The notes under the pieces are model-generated. The model had not been told where the DNA came from. It saw only the letters and a program-made list of their open reading frames with translations, and did no database searches. A program made the position numbers and the translations under genes. A stretch of 64,000 nucleotides of DNA from an uncultured Pirellulaceae bacterium (lineage in GTDB: Bacteria > Planctomycetota > Planctomycetia > Pirellulales > Pirellulaceae): the NCBI GenBank assembly GCA_938091115.1, contig CALKNI010000096.1, positions 1 through 64,000 of the forward strand, written 5' to 3'. How positions within the stretch are numbered: the stretch's first letter is position 1; every line of letters starts with the position of its first letter. Below, in pieces: positions 51,964 to 63,700 of the stretch.

Positions 51964-52857
51964 TTGAACAGGGCAGAATTCATGTTGCGACCCTCGGCTC
52001 GTATTGCAAATTGTGTTTTTCATTTTGGCTCCGGATCCGGAGCTCAGCGGGCAATGACTGGCTTGACACTCGCCATTTTAGTCGCCATGGCACCACCGCC
52101 CGCATTGGGCCAGACGGAAGACGTCCTTCAAGACCGGCGATTCGATGCTGTAACCTGGGTTCAGAACTCAGCTGAATATCGAATGCTCACGGAACAGATA
52201 TTTCGCCTAGCGCTTCACCCGTTAGTCACCGCACTCGACGATACAACAATTTCTGCCGATGAAGCGCAACTCGCCGAAGGTGGATTTGCTGAAAAACCAC
52301 CTGCGATCATTCTCGATTGTGACGAAACCATTCTCGATAACTCCGCCTACAATGCGCGCAATATTTTAAAAAACGAGAGCTACTCAACTGAAACTTGGAA
52401 TGCTTGGTGTCTGGAAGTGAAAGCAGCGGCAATCCCCGGATCACTGGACTTCGTGACCCGCGCTCAGGCCCTAGGGGCTGACATTTTTTTCATCACCAAT
52501 CGTCGTGACGTCGTAAAAAATGCGACTGTTAAAAACTTAAAAAAACTTGGGTTCCCAGCCACTTCAGAAAATGTTTTAACAAAAAACAAAGAACTCGGAC
52601 GCGGGGATGATAAAATTTCCCGACGCGCAGCGGTAGCCAAGACCCACAGAATTGTCATGCTCATCGGAGACAGCATGAGCGATTTATGCAGCGGGATGAA
52701 TGTTACCGAAACCAACCAACGTAATCAAACAGCGAACCAAAAGTTCCAACAACTCGGCTCACGCTGGATCATGCTTCCTAATCCAGTTTACGGTGGTTGG
52801 CAGCAGGCACTAACGGAGGATAAGCAGGCATTAAAACTAAACTCAAACTCCAAGTAA
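51964..52857 (+). CDS. HAD acid phosphatase, 5'-nucleotidase lipoprotein e(P4) family
   Basis: 297 aa; 'AVTWVQNSAEYRML', 'AIILDCDETILDNSAYNA', 'IFFITNRRD', 'LIGDSMSDL'. Confidence 0.9.
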   Translation: MNRAEFMLRPSARIANCVFHFGSGSGAQRAMTGLTLAILVAMAPPPALGQTEDVLQDRRFDAVTWVQNSAEYRMLTEQIFRLALHPLVTALDDTTISADEAQLAEGGFAEKPPAIILDCDETILDNSAYNARNILKNESYSTETWNAWCLEVKAAAIPGSLDFVTRAQALGADIFFITNRRDVVKNATVKNLKKLGFPATSENVLTKNKELGRGDDKISRRAAVAKTHRIVMLIGDSMSDLCSGMNVTETNQRNQTANQKFQQLGSRWIMLPNPVYGGWQQALTEDKQALKLNSNSK

Positions 52858-52933
52858 CCGTCCCAGCAGATCGCAGTTTGCAACCATCACAACATTAATT
52901 CTTTCACCCCTTATCCCCAATGCGAGATTCGCA

Positions 52934-54250
52934 ATGAATCCAAAATCTGCCCTGCTGGTTGGGATCCTGTTCGCCCTCACAATTCAAGTCCAGGCGCAAA
53001 GTCGTCAGATTTTATTTGAGGAGGTTAAGAACAGGCCTGATACTACCGTCGGGGAATGGGTCATTGGCGACAAGAATATGATCGTTGACGGGAATTCTCA
53101 GATCGCCTCAGCAGCTGCCATTAAGCCTGGCTCGCTGGCAGTGACCGAGTATTTTGAAACGGGTGGCAAAAATTTTGTGACGCGAATGCAACCCTACCCA
53201 ATTCAGGCCTCCGAAATAAATGACGGCCCTTATGTAAATTGGATCGACTCCGAAACCGCAGAGATTATCACGATCGTGAATGGAAAAATTTCTCGGCAAC
53301 AAATCGAAAAAATTACTGAACCCCGTGTCATAAAAACTTTAATACCCCGTGTTCCATCGCTAACGCTCGACCCCGCGCCACCCTCCGCTCCGAAATCTGA
53401 GTGGGAGCAACCAAGTCGCTTGATGGCCATTAGCGATCTCGAAGGCAACTATCTAAATGCAGTTCGTTTCTTAAACAACAATAAGGTCATTGATCAACAG
53501 CGACGCTGGATTTGGGGAGATGGCCACCTGGTATTGGTTGGCGACCTTGTCGATCGAGGGCAGTCCGTCACCGAATTGATGTGGCTGATCCGCCGACTGG
53601 AAAAAGAAGCGATTGCAGCGGGTGGCCGTGTCCATTACGTCCTCGGAAATCACGAAGCAATGGTGATGGGCGGAGATCTGCGATACATTCATCCCAAGTA
53701 TCTTTTTACCTCCAAACGTATCGGCATCACTTACGATCAACTTCACGGTCCAAACACCGAAATCGGCCGATGGTGGCGCTCGAAAAATGGAGTGACTCGA
53801 GTTGGCGACTTCCTATTTGTACATGGTGGTTATTCTCCCAAATTAGATGCTGCCAAACTTAAAATGGAACGATTGAATCAGTTGATTCGTGACGGACTAC
53901 CTCCGCGGCAATCGGCTGGCGCAACGCCGGCGACTAATCCTGTAGGTGACATGCATGGCCCTTTTTGGTACCGCGGCTATTTCCCCCAACATGCCGCAGC
54001 ATGGGGTGGGCTAGCGACTCCCGCTCAACTCAAACAGATCTTAACCCGACACGGTGCAAAACATGTGGTTATTGGACATACGGTTGTGGATCACGTTGGA
54101 CCCATTGATGAATCAGGATACGTGCTTGGAATCGATGTGAAATGGGCAGACTCAAAAAAATGCGAAGGACTCTTACAAGAAAACGGGACACTTTACCGTG
54201 TCCTCATGGATGGACAGCGTCAGAGAATTTTCCCCGAGCTTAAAAAATAG
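52934..54250 (+). CDS. Metallophosphoesterase (calcineurin-like)
   Basis: 438 aa; 'AISDLEGNYLNAV', 'GDLVDRGQSVTEL', 'YVLGNHEAMVMG', 'FVHGGYSP', 'VIGHTVVDHV'. Confidence 0.92.
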   Translation: MNPKSALLVGILFALTIQVQAQSRQILFEEVKNRPDTTVGEWVIGDKNMIVDGNSQIASAAAIKPGSLAVTEYFETGGKNFVTRMQPYPIQASEINDGPYVNWIDSETAEIITIVNGKISRQQIEKITEPRVIKTLIPRVPSLTLDPAPPSAPKSEWEQPSRLMAISDLEGNYLNAVRFLNNNKVIDQQRRWIWGDGHLVLVGDLVDRGQSVTELMWLIRRLEKEAIAAGGRVHYVLGNHEAMVMGGDLRYIHPKYLFTSKRIGITYDQLHGPNTEIGRWWRSKNGVTRVGDFLFVHGGYSPKLDAAKLKMERLNQLIRDGLPPRQSAGATPATNPVGDMHGPFWYRGYFPQHAAAWGGLATPAQLKQILTRHGAKHVVIGHTVVDHVGPIDESGYVLGIDVKWADSKKCEGLLQENGTLYRVLMDGQRQRIFPELKK

Positions 54251-54376
54251 TTTGCACCGGTTTCCGCCAGCCTGAGAAAGAATTCAGCGTTTCATCCGGT
54301 TTGCTACCTGTGACTGCTGCCGTCTCGCGATCGATTCAAGTACAATCCAACGGATTACTTATTTTAAGGAAGCCTC

Positions 54377-56089
54377 ATGTTGTTCTTACACCTGACTCGA
54401 TTCGTCCTAATCGTACTTTGCCTTACCCATTTCACGACACTCGACCTCAAAGCGCAAGCACAGACGAGTTCCTCACTTCTGCCAACAAGCAGCCAGCAGC
54501 GTATTGCTGAATCAAAAATCACAGACGCATCAATCCGAGCGGATGTAGAATTCCTGGCTGATGATCTCCTCGAAGGTCGAGGCCCTGGAACCCGGGGCGA
54601 TCGTCTGACTCAAAAATATATCATTTCTCAATTCAAACAGATGGGACTAAAGCCTGCGGGAAAAGATGGCCAATGGACTCAAGAGGTTCCTCTGGTGGGC
54701 GTTACAACTCGTCCTCCTTCAACACTCACCTTTGAGAAATCCAATCAATCGCTTTCATTGAAAAACAGCGACGATTATATCGTCACGTGTGGAACGGGCG
54801 TTGAACAAGCAGTCATTCAAGATGCAGATGTTATTTTCGTCGGCTATGGAATTCAGGCACCCGAATATGGCTGGGACGATTTCAAAGGGATCGACGTCAA
54901 AGGCAAAATTTTATTGTGCCTTAACAACGACCCAGCCGATAATCCCGAAATATTTGCCGGACGGACGCGACTTTATTACGGTCGCTGGGACTACAAGTAT
55001 GCCAAAGCGGCGGAGTTAGGCGCGGCCGGCATGTTAATTATCCACACCACTCCCTCCGCCGGTTATCCCTATCAAGTAGTGCAAACTTCATGGACGGGTG
55101 AGCAAATGGCTCTCGGTGGCAAGCAAGTTGGTCGCGCCCTCTTGGAAGGCTGGTTGACTGAAAGTGCAGCAGGGAAATTAGTCTCGTTCGCTGGTCAAGA
55201 ATTGAATGAACTAACTCAGTCCGCACAATCGAGAGAATTCCAACCCGTTCCACTCAATACGAAGTTGTCCATGAAAATGGATTGCCGTGTTCGATCCCGA
55301 AGTTCCGCCAATGTACTTGGCCTGCTGGCTGGCAGTGACCCCGCGCTGAGTAAACAATGGATTGTCTACACCGCGCACCACGATCACATTGGAATGACCG
55401 AAGCACGCGATGAAAAGGTTGATAATATTTACAACGGAGCGGTCGACAATGCTTCGGGCGTAGGATCAATGCTGGCAATTGCCCGCGCTATGGCGGCACT
55501 GCCAGAATCTGACCGCCCGCGACGATCGATTCTATTCGCCTCCGTGGCCGCCGAAGAACAAGGGCTTCTTGGTTCGGCCTACCTCGCACAAAATCCGCCA
55601 ATCCCAGCGGGGCACTTGGCCGCCGTCATTAATATTGATGGAATAAACATTCTTGGGGCGACCGAAGATGTCGTCGTAATTGGCCGCGGAAAATCGGACA
55701 TGGATAAAATTGTGGAACGGGTTTCAAGATGGCAAAAACGAGTCGTCGTTGGAGACCAATTCCCCGATCGAGGTTATTACTACCGATCGGATCAGTTCAG
55801 TCTGGCGAAAATTGGTGTTCCTGGCGTCTATCTAAGCTCCGGAGTTCATGTCATTGGCAAGCCGGATGGCTGGGGGAAGGAAAAACTGCGTGAGTGGACC
55901 GAAAACATCTACCACCAAACAAGTGATGAATACAGCGAGACTTGGAATCTCTCAGGGGCTGTCCAGGACGCAAAGCTAATGTTCTACACTGGACTTCAAG
56001 CAGCAAACCAAGAATCACTGCCAGCCTGGAATGCAGGCGACGAGTTCGAAGCCGCACGACTGAAGGCATTAAAACAACTTCCTAAGTAA
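54377..56089 (+). CDS. M28 family metallopeptidase with PA domain
   Basis: 570 aa; 'FLADDLLEGRGPGTRGDRLTQKYI', 'VYTAHHDHIGM', 'GAVDNASGVGSMLAIARAM', 'VAAEEQGLLGSAYLA'. Confidence 0.92.
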   Translation: MLFLHLTRFVLIVLCLTHFTTLDLKAQAQTSSSLLPTSSQQRIAESKITDASIRADVEFLADDLLEGRGPGTRGDRLTQKYIISQFKQMGLKPAGKDGQWTQEVPLVGVTTRPPSTLTFEKSNQSLSLKNSDDYIVTCGTGVEQAVIQDADVIFVGYGIQAPEYGWDDFKGIDVKGKILLCLNNDPADNPEIFAGRTRLYYGRWDYKYAKAAELGAAGMLIIHTTPSAGYPYQVVQTSWTGEQMALGGKQVGRALLEGWLTESAAGKLVSFAGQELNELTQSAQSREFQPVPLNTKLSMKMDCRVRSRSSANVLGLLAGSDPALSKQWIVYTAHHDHIGMTEARDEKVDNIYNGAVDNASGVGSMLAIARAMAALPESDRPRRSILFASVAAEEQGLLGSAYLAQNPPIPAGHLAAVINIDGINILGATEDVVVIGRGKSDMDKIVERVSRWQKRVVVGDQFPDRGYYYRSDQFSLAKIGVPGVYLSSGVHVIGKPDGWGKEKLREWTENIYHQTSDEYSETWNLSGAVQDAKLMFYTGLQAANQESLPAWNAGDEFEAARLKALKQLPK

Positions 56090-56144
56090 GCCACGACTGC
56101 AGTCCAAAATTCATATCCGTCCTCTGGGTAAAACCCATTCTGAG

Positions 56145-57104
56145 ATGTCGAAAACGACATTCAACCCCTTGAAACTTATGGCAAAGACCGAATTTAAAGA
56201 CACCGTAACTCCGGACCTAGAAGGTCGAATCGATTTGATGGTTCGCAGTTTGATCGATTTGCCAAGAAGCAAATTGACTCTACTCTTTGAACACGGTTGC
56301 GTTTCTCTCAACGGCACTATCTGCAAAAACCCAGCTACCCGTGTTAGCACCGGTGATGCCATTCTCGTCAACTACGATGCCAAACAGGGATATGCCAAAA
56401 AGAAGCGTCCCTGGAGCGATCGGACTTTTACAATTATCCATGAAGATGAAGACCTGCTGGTAATTAATAAAGCCTCCGGAGTCTTAACGGTTCCTACAAA
56501 CAAGGAAGAACCGAATACTTTACTGGAACGAGTCACCGCGTATTTAGACCGCAAAAAGAAAAACCATGAAGCCTACCTAATCCACCGACTCGACCGCGGC
56601 ATGAGTGGCACGATGGTGTTTGGCAAAACACCAAAATCAGCCAAACATTTACGGACTCAATTCGACAAGGACCAAGCCCGGCGGATCGTGTTTGCTATCG
56701 TTAACGGAGAATTAGAGTCTGAATCTGGTGTTTTCGAATCGCAACTCGACACACACAGCAACCTTAGTCGTTACTCCACATTGGAAAAAGGGAAAGGCCA
56801 ACGTGCTGTGACCCGCTATAAAGTCACCCAGCGATTAGAGGAAGCGACCGCAGTTGAACTTGAGCTAATCACCGCTCGCCGCCATCAAGCACGCGTTCAC
56901 TTATGTGAATCGGGACATCACATTCTGGGAGACACGCGGTACCGACAGCAGCGCTATCCCCATGAAAAATGGGACAAAAAGAGACTGGCAATGCATAGTG
57001 TTGAAATTTCATTTATCCATCCAACAACGTTAAAACTGGTCACCTTTCGATCTCCACTGCCGATGACACTCCGCAAGTTCATTCGTGGCAGCAGAAAAAA
57101 ATAG
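56145..57104 (+). CDS. RluA-family pseudouridine synthase with S4 domain
   Basis: 319 aa; 'DEDLLVINKASGVLTVPT', 'HRLDRGMSGTMVFGKT', 'ELITARRHQARVHLCESGHHILGDTRY'. Confidence 0.92.
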   Translation: MSKTTFNPLKLMAKTEFKDTVTPDLEGRIDLMVRSLIDLPRSKLTLLFEHGCVSLNGTICKNPATRVSTGDAILVNYDAKQGYAKKKRPWSDRTFTIIHEDEDLLVINKASGVLTVPTNKEEPNTLLERVTAYLDRKKKNHEAYLIHRLDRGMSGTMVFGKTPKSAKHLRTQFDKDQARRIVFAIVNGELESESGVFESQLDTHSNLSRYSTLEKGKGQRAVTRYKVTQRLEEATAVELELITARRHQARVHLCESGHHILGDTRYRQQRYPHEKWDKKRLAMHSVEISFIHPTTLKLVTFRSPLPMTLRKFIRGSRKK

Positions 57105-57208
57105 AATTACGGTTCAATTCCAGCAAACCGATATTCAACCGTCTGTCAGGAAATCAGGGGTCAACGTAGAATGTCGCTGCGGCGGTATTTCTTTTTTGAT
57201 TAGTTGAT

Positions 57209-59215
57209 TTGAAAGACGCTATTTTGGATTCTCCGGAGATCCTTGGACAAGACGGTTTAATTGCCAAACGGCTGCCAAACTACGAGGAGCGTCGTCAGCA
57301 ACTTGAGATGGCCGATGCCGTTGCAGAGGCAATTCGCGCAAAAAAACATTTGATTGTCGAAGCAGGAACAGGCGTTGGAAAGAGTTTTGGCTACCTCGTT
57401 CCGGCGATTCTCTCATTACAAGAAAATCAGGAAAGCAAGGATGGTGGAAAACGCAGGATCGTAGTCTCAACCCACACCATCAGCCTGCAAGAACAGTTAA
57501 TTCAAAAAGACATTCCACTCCTCAATAGCATTATTCCGCTTGAGTTTTCAGCTGTGCTTGCCAAGGGACGCGGTAATTACATCAGTCTTCGTCGACTCAA
57601 GCAGGCACTAAAACGTAGCGATAATTTGTTTTCTACCGATGAACAGGTAGCTCAAGTTCAAGACCTTCGAGAATGGGCGGTGACGACCACCGATGGCTCG
57701 CGAGCCGATCTCGACCTCAAGGTACTTCCAAGTGTGTGGGACGAAGTCAAAAGTGATAGTGGAAACTGTCTTGGGAGAAAATGCCCCAGTTACGCAGACT
57801 GTCACTACTTCAAGGCGAGGAAACGATTGCAAAATGCCGACATCCTAATCGTTAATCATGCCCTCTTTTTCAGTGATCTCTCACTGCGAAGATTAGGGGT
57901 GAACATCCTCCCCGATTACGACACTGTCATTCTTGATGAAGCCCATACCATTCAAGATGTTGCCAGTGACCACCTTGGCCTCGGGATCACCTTGGGACAA
58001 ATCGATTACACTCTCTCCAAACTCTACAACGAAAGCACGAACAAAGGCCTGCTGGTACATCACAACCTAAAGGCGGGACAGCAGTCGGTGGTCCAATGCC
58101 GAATCCGCGCTGAAGATCTGTTCGGTGATCTCCTCGCTTGGGTCGCGCGCACCCAAACCTCCAACGCTCGCAACACGACAACCCGTGTGCAAGAGCCCGG
58201 TATTGTCAGCAACCCACTCTCCCCTGCCCTAGATAAATTGAGCCAGTTGGTTAGGCAATTTGGCGAGAACATGAAGGACGCTGCCGAGAAGCAGGACTTC
58301 ACGTCTCAGGCTGAACGCCTCGCTGCTCTTTCGACTTCCCTCGAAGCTTGGCGACTTCAAGAGATGGAGGGAGGCGTTTACTGGATCGAATCGGGAATGA
58401 ATCGGTATGGAAAACAAAAAGTCAAATTGATGGCGGCACCGATCGATATCGGCCCCGCTATGCGAGAGAATTTATTTAACAAAACCGATTGCTGCATCTT
58501 GACCAGTGCCACACTTGCCATCGGTGATCAATCGTTTGATTTTTTTCGAAACCGAATCGGACTCACTCAATCCCAATCACTGCAACTGGGCAGCCCGTTT
58601 AATTATAGCGAACAGGCTAGATTGATCCTCGTTTCCAATATGGCCAGTCCTGCAGAGCATCGGGATACGCACGAACGACAATGCATTGATGCAATCAAAC
58701 AATACGTCTCCAGAACAGATGGTCATGCCTTCGTGTTATTTACCAGTTACGATTTTCTCAATCGAGCTGTCCGCGACTTAACTCCATGGCTGAGCGAGAG
58801 AGACTTTGGACTTTATGTCCAGGGAGGGGGCGTTTCCAGAACGCAACTGCTTGAACAATTCAAATCCAAACCTCGCGGTGTCCTTTTTGGGACTGATAGC
58901 TTCTGGCAGGGAGTTGATGTTCAAGGAGACGCATTGCAAAACGTCATCATCACGAAATTACCCTTCAGTGTTCCCGACCAACCGCTTCTGCAAGCTCGAC
59001 TTGAAGCGATCAAGAAATCAGGGGGAAACCCATTCAGTGATTACCAGTTGCCTGAAGCAATCATAAAATTCAAACAGGGATTCGGGCGCCTCATTCGAAG
59101 TAAAACCGATTCGGGAATCGTCGTTGTCCTTGATCCGAGAATTAAAACAAAATTTTATGGTCGAATTTTTCTGGGCTCGCTTCCAGAATGCCAGGTTGAA
59201 TACGACACAATTTAG
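57209..59215 (+). CDS. ATP-dependent DNA helicase, DinG/XPD-like
   Basis: 668 aa (TTG start); Walker A '[17 protein letters not shown]', Fe-S-type cysteines '[19 protein letters not shown]', '[17 protein letters not shown]', '[23 protein letters not shown]'. Confidence 0.92.
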   Translation: MKDAILDSPEILGQDGLIAKRLPNYEERRQQLEMADAVAEAIRAKKHLIVEAGTGVGKSFGYLVPAILSLQENQESKDGGKRRIVVSTHTISLQEQLIQKDIPLLNSIIPLEFSAVLAKGRGNYISLRRLKQALKRSDNLFSTDEQVAQVQDLREWAVTTTDGSRADLDLKVLPSVWDEVKSDSGNCLGRKCPSYADCHYFKARKRLQNADILIVNHALFFSDLSLRRLGVNILPDYDTVILDEAHTIQDVASDHLGLGITLGQIDYTLSKLYNESTNKGLLVHHNLKAGQQSVVQCRIRAEDLFGDLLAWVARTQTSNARNTTTRVQEPGIVSNPLSPALDKLSQLVRQFGENMKDAAEKQDFTSQAERLAALSTSLEAWRLQEMEGGVYWIESGMNRYGKQKVKLMAAPIDIGPAMRENLFNKTDCCILTSATLAIGDQSFDFFRNRIGLTQSQSLQLGSPFNYSEQARLILVSNMASPAEHRDTHERQCIDAIKQYVSRTDGHAFVLFTSYDFLNRAVRDLTPWLSERDFGLYVQGGGVSRTQLLEQFKSKPRGVLFGTDSFWQGVDVQGDALQNVIITKLPFSVPDQPLLQARLEAIKKSGGNPFSDYQLPEAIIKFKQGFGRLIRSKTDSGIVVVLDPRIKTKFYGRIFLGSLPECQVEYDTI

Positions 59216-59379
59216 CTTCCCTTCAGAATAAAAATTGATCTTCTACGGGCTACACCCCGTTTGTTTGGTCGCTAAAATCGACATATTTGGGGTGTTTGAG
59301 CTTTCATCACGTAAACCTCAGGAATTGCCGATAAACCTGCTGCCTACTTTTTTTCCGTTTGAAATCAGCGAGTTCGACC

Positions 59380-59637
59380 GTGGCCGAAAGATCCAAATAC
59401 CAACAAAACATTATCCGAAACTACTATGAAAACCGGGAAAATATTTCGCTACAGCGAGCCCAGGAAATTGTCACCGAGCTCTACCTCTCAGAAGGTAAAA
59501 AGAGAGAAAAGTACTGGAAAAGTCTGGAAGGACACTTGCTCAAGCTAGACGTGAAACAACAGACAATTGATCATTTAATCGCTCAGAATGACCCGATGCA
59601 AGTTGCAAAACTGGTCGAAAAACTAGGCAAACAATAA
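59380..59637 (+). CDS. Conserved hypothetical protein
   Basis: GTG start VAERSKYQQNIIRNYYENRENISLQRAQEIVTELYLSEGKKREKYWKSLEGHLLKL...; a small protein type I associate with planctomycetes. Confidence 0.75.
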   Translation: MAERSKYQQNIIRNYYENRENISLQRAQEIVTELYLSEGKKREKYWKSLEGHLLKLDVKQQTIDHLIAQNDPMQVAKLVEKLGKQ

Positions 59638-59682
59638 CGGCTCAGACCAACCAACATGTTCCGCACAACAAAGGTTTAACCC

Positions 59683-60147
59683 ATGCTCTCTGAGGAACAG
59701 AGAACCAGACTCAGACCACGCCTCGTCGCACTCCAGTCTACCGCTGGGGCGATGATCGTAGCGTCGACACTTGCGGGAGCAGTGATCGCAACAATTGCCA
59801 GTTGGGATGAACTTGGGGATCGCCTCTCGATGCTGCCACTCATCGGAGCGATTTTTGGAATACTGATGATCGGAAGTGCAATTGTGTTTCCCCTCGTCTT
59901 TGCCGGTGAATCAACCACTGGGGCATCCGAGGAAGGAAAAATAAAATCCGCCGTTCAATCGATAACCGTTGAATACCTTGTCCGCTTTGCACTTCTGCAG
60001 GCCGCTTTTTTCACAAATTTGATAGTACTCATGCTAGACCTTCACACGGTTACCCTGGGTATCGTTGGGCTCGCAATTATCACTTTTCTATTCCTCTTCC
60101 CGTTCCAGTCGAGATTTATCGGAGCGGTCGAAAAACGCCTGATTTAG
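59683..60147 (+). CDS. Hypothetical four-TM membrane protein
   Basis: 154 aa with about four hydrophobic segments. Confidence 0.7.
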   Translation: MLSEEQRTRLRPRLVALQSTAGAMIVASTLAGAVIATIASWDELGDRLSMLPLIGAIFGILMIGSAIVFPLVFAGESTTGASEEGKIKSAVQSITVEYLVRFALLQAAFFTNLIVLMLDLHTVTLGIVGLAIITFLFLFPFQSRFIGAVEKRLI

Positions 60148-60183
60148 AGTTGTGGTCCCGCTCAACAAAAACTTGGGCATGAC

Positions 60184-60387
60184 CTAGCCAGCAATTGCAA
60201 CTGCCTGAGGAATCTGCATTTCTACCACACTCATTCCGTAAGGTTTCAACTCTCCCCGCATCACTTTTACATCCGATGGAGCCGAGATCCCGAGTCGAAC
60301 GGTATTCCCTTTGATCTGCAAAACCTCGACCGTGATACCACCGTCGATCAACACTTTTTCATTCCGCTTGCGACTTAAAACTAACAT
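60184..60387 (-). CDS. csrA: Carbon storage regulator (translational regulator)
   Basis: 67 aa; 'MLVLSRKRNEKVLIDGGITVEVLQIKGNTVRLGISAPSDVKVMRGEL'. Confidence 0.95.
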   Translation of the reverse strand: MLVLSRKRNEKVLIDGGITVEVLQIKGNTVRLGISAPSDVKVMRGELKPYGMSVVEMQIPQAVAIAG

Positions 60388-60799
60388 CTAATTCTCCTGA
60401 ACTTATGGCCACGGGGGGATCGAACGATTTGAGCAGCACAATTGACCGATGTGCTTCGTTGATAAGTATCTGCGAACTCTGTGACACCTCAGGTCACTCT
60501 GCTAACCGAATTCCAAAAAATTATCTTGCCGCCCGCTTGGGTAACCGTACGTTACGGCCAGTCCTTTAACTTACTTACGTAAAACAAACTGAAATTCGAT
60601 TAATTTCTGCTCGCTTTCTCGTAAAATGGCCAAAAACTCGAATTTGTAGTCGAACTGCTAGCATCCTCTGGAACTGAAAGACAGTTCACCCAAAAAAGTA
60701 TCTGTTCTCACGAACAGACCAATCGGCCATCTATAGTCCTGCATTTTCGATCCTGCTACACTCCGGCGCGATTTATCAAACTGGAACCACGGCAAATCA

Positions 60800-63700
60800 A
60801 TGTACGGATTTTTAAAATCAAGAATCATTCTATGGGCGGTTGGACTGGCAGTCTTCTGCTGGATCCCCCCCTTTGCTTTTAGTGATTCGGATTTACCTCG
60901 GGAACAACTCCCTAAGTCTTGGAGATCAGATGCCGAACTCACCGACGTGTTTTTTCTCAACACTCGCTTAGGTTGGGCAGTTGGCGCGCAGGGGACGATT
61001 GTGCGGACTTCTGACGGAGGTAAGACTTGGATTCAAATATCACAGCGTGTCAATCTAAGCATTAACAATCTCTCCCTTGATCAGAAGCTTCGCAACATGC
61101 GTCAGGGTGTTCAAACCCGCGCCACTGGTCGAGCCAATGGGCAATCGGTCAATTCGATCAGTTGCCGATTCGAATCAGTCTTTTTCGCAGATGAAAAAAA
61201 CGGTTGGATCGCAGGCGGCTACAATGTGCCCTACATCAATCGTTCCAAAGCCGTTGTCATGAGAACTCGTGATGGTGGCATCACCTGGAATTCGGTCGAA
61301 CATTTAGTTGCCCCTCGATTCCAGCAAATTCGGTTTTCAGACCCATTAAATGGATGGGCAGTCGGTGAAGCTGGCAATTTATTTCAGGCTGGTATTTTTT
61401 ACACATCAGATGGCGGCCAGTCATGGGCAAGCCAAACTTCGAAAAAAATTCACTCTTGGATCGCCGTTGAACGAACGAACGATGGCTTGGTCACCATCAA
61501 TGAAGCTGGCCAACTGGGTACCCTTCGGCCCAATCAGTATGAGCCATCGGTGATACTCAGTGAGAACACTCCCAACCTAAACCAAGTCCGCATGGTCAAT
61601 GACAAGTCTGGCTGGGCAGTCGGAGAATCCGGAACACTGCTTAACACAGCCAATGGTGGAAAATCCTGGACGCAAATCAAGCTTCCATCAGAAACATCGG
61701 CAATCGATCTTAATTCCATTTCCGTAGTCGAAGATCGCATTTGGTTTGCCGGCGACCCAGGGACAGTTATATATTCGCTGGACACAAAGACTGGAAAAAC
61801 AACAACGCACCGGACTCCAATTCGGATGCGCATCAATCAATTGCGTTTTTTAAATGATTCTCACGGTTGGGCAGTCGGTGGCGGTGGGGCGATTATTGCC
61901 ACCACCGATGGTGGACAAAACTGGCATGCCCAAAGAGGCAAGAAGCAGCGCGTTGCAATGCTCTACATTAGTCTTGACGGCCACTCTATCCCGTTGGAGT
62001 TATTGGCGAAGTATTCCATTGAAGAAAACCAAACAGCCGCAGCTTTGGTAATTCAAAAAACAAATCACCAGAACCAAGATCTCGCCCAAGCCACCGAACG
62101 GCTCGGCAGCAGCCTTCTTCATTCACTTGGAATTCCAGTGGGAGCTGACCTTAGCTCGACAAGAATTCGGGAAAAGATCTTACAAAAAATCACGCGCTCG
62201 ATTCGAACAATGCAGCCCAGCGTCGTGGTACTGAATTCACCCGATCCAAGCACCCGTCAGAGTAACAAACTCTCCGCCGAACTATTTTCGCTGGTTAACA
62301 CAGCGATTAATCATGCCGGCAATGAGCGAATTTTTCCAAGTCAAATTACGGATTTAGGTTTAAAAGCATGGAAAGTTGATCGCTTTGCATTTGAAGATCC
62401 GACCGGCGAATCCACCATTGATGCGACACAACTACTTCCCCGATCAGGCGTTTTAATTGAAGACCAAATCGCCCTTAGTCGCGCACTCCTAGGAAAATCT
62501 GTGACGAGCGAGCGAGTGCTTCGCTACCGTATCACCCACCTCAGCCAACGCGACAGAATGCAAGCTGGCAATCTTCTTTCAGGACTTGATAAAAGAAAAA
62601 CAGCGTTACCAAGGAATAGCGCGGACGCGAAGCGCGGTAATTTAAGCATGATTCAAAAAGCGAATTCGAAACAGCAAAAAGTAGAAGAATTCGTTCGTTT
62701 TGAACCAACCACATCTCGCGACTTGTTGATCTGGCGACAACAGATTCAAGCGTTTGCCATGCCAATGGAAAAAGGAATTGCCGGAGTATGGTTAATGCAA
62801 CTCGCCGAACGCTATTTGGCAGTTGGAAAAACAGAACTCGCTGCTCAAACTCACACACTCTTAGTTAACCATTGGGCAAATCATGCATTTGCACCTGCCG
62901 CGATGAATTGGCTGGCCAAATATTACAGCAGTGAGGAATTCGCCCAGATCGAATACCGGAATAAAATTAAAAATGGCGAATTAACGGAACTTGGCACACT
63001 GACTGAAACACAACGCTTAAAAGAAAGTTTCCAGCCTCGCACTCAGCAAAAGTTGGCTAATGGCAGCTCGCAGATTAAATGGCTACCGAGTGATGCGATG
63101 CTAAAATCCAAAGAAAAAAAATCCTCCCCCAGTACTGAGGAACCGGAAGCACAGGAGGCAATCACGACTTCTCCAGTTCGCCCGGATTTTTTTGATCAAC
63201 GCCTGCAATTGGCAAGTAAAATATTAAATCAAATGAAACAACGCGACCCTGAGTTCGCTGCCGGCCCACAATACAAATTCATGGAATCTCACATCTCTCG
63301 GCGACTCAATGGATCGCTGACCAATGAGGGCCGTTACAAATCACTCGCGCAACTTGGCGACGCAAAAGATGCTGGCCTTTCCATAGCTGCCCAACGCGAA
63401 CTGGCACTCAGTCCCCAACTGGCAGTTTCTTCGCTGGAATTAAAAACCGGCGTTTGCCGCTTCACTGACAAACCGCCCAAGTTGGATGGCAAACTCGACG
63501 ATTCCTTTTGGCTGAATAGTTTTCAAAAGCACGATGCCATGCAAATGCCGCTCTCAACCACCAACAGCCAATCAACAGCTCCACCGGATCTTGCCTTGTT
63601 TGCTTACGATAACAAATATTTTTACGCCGGTTTTCAGTGTCAAAAGATCGCAGGCCAAGCCTACAAGACCTCCAGTCAATCAAGGCCGCGGGATGCGGAT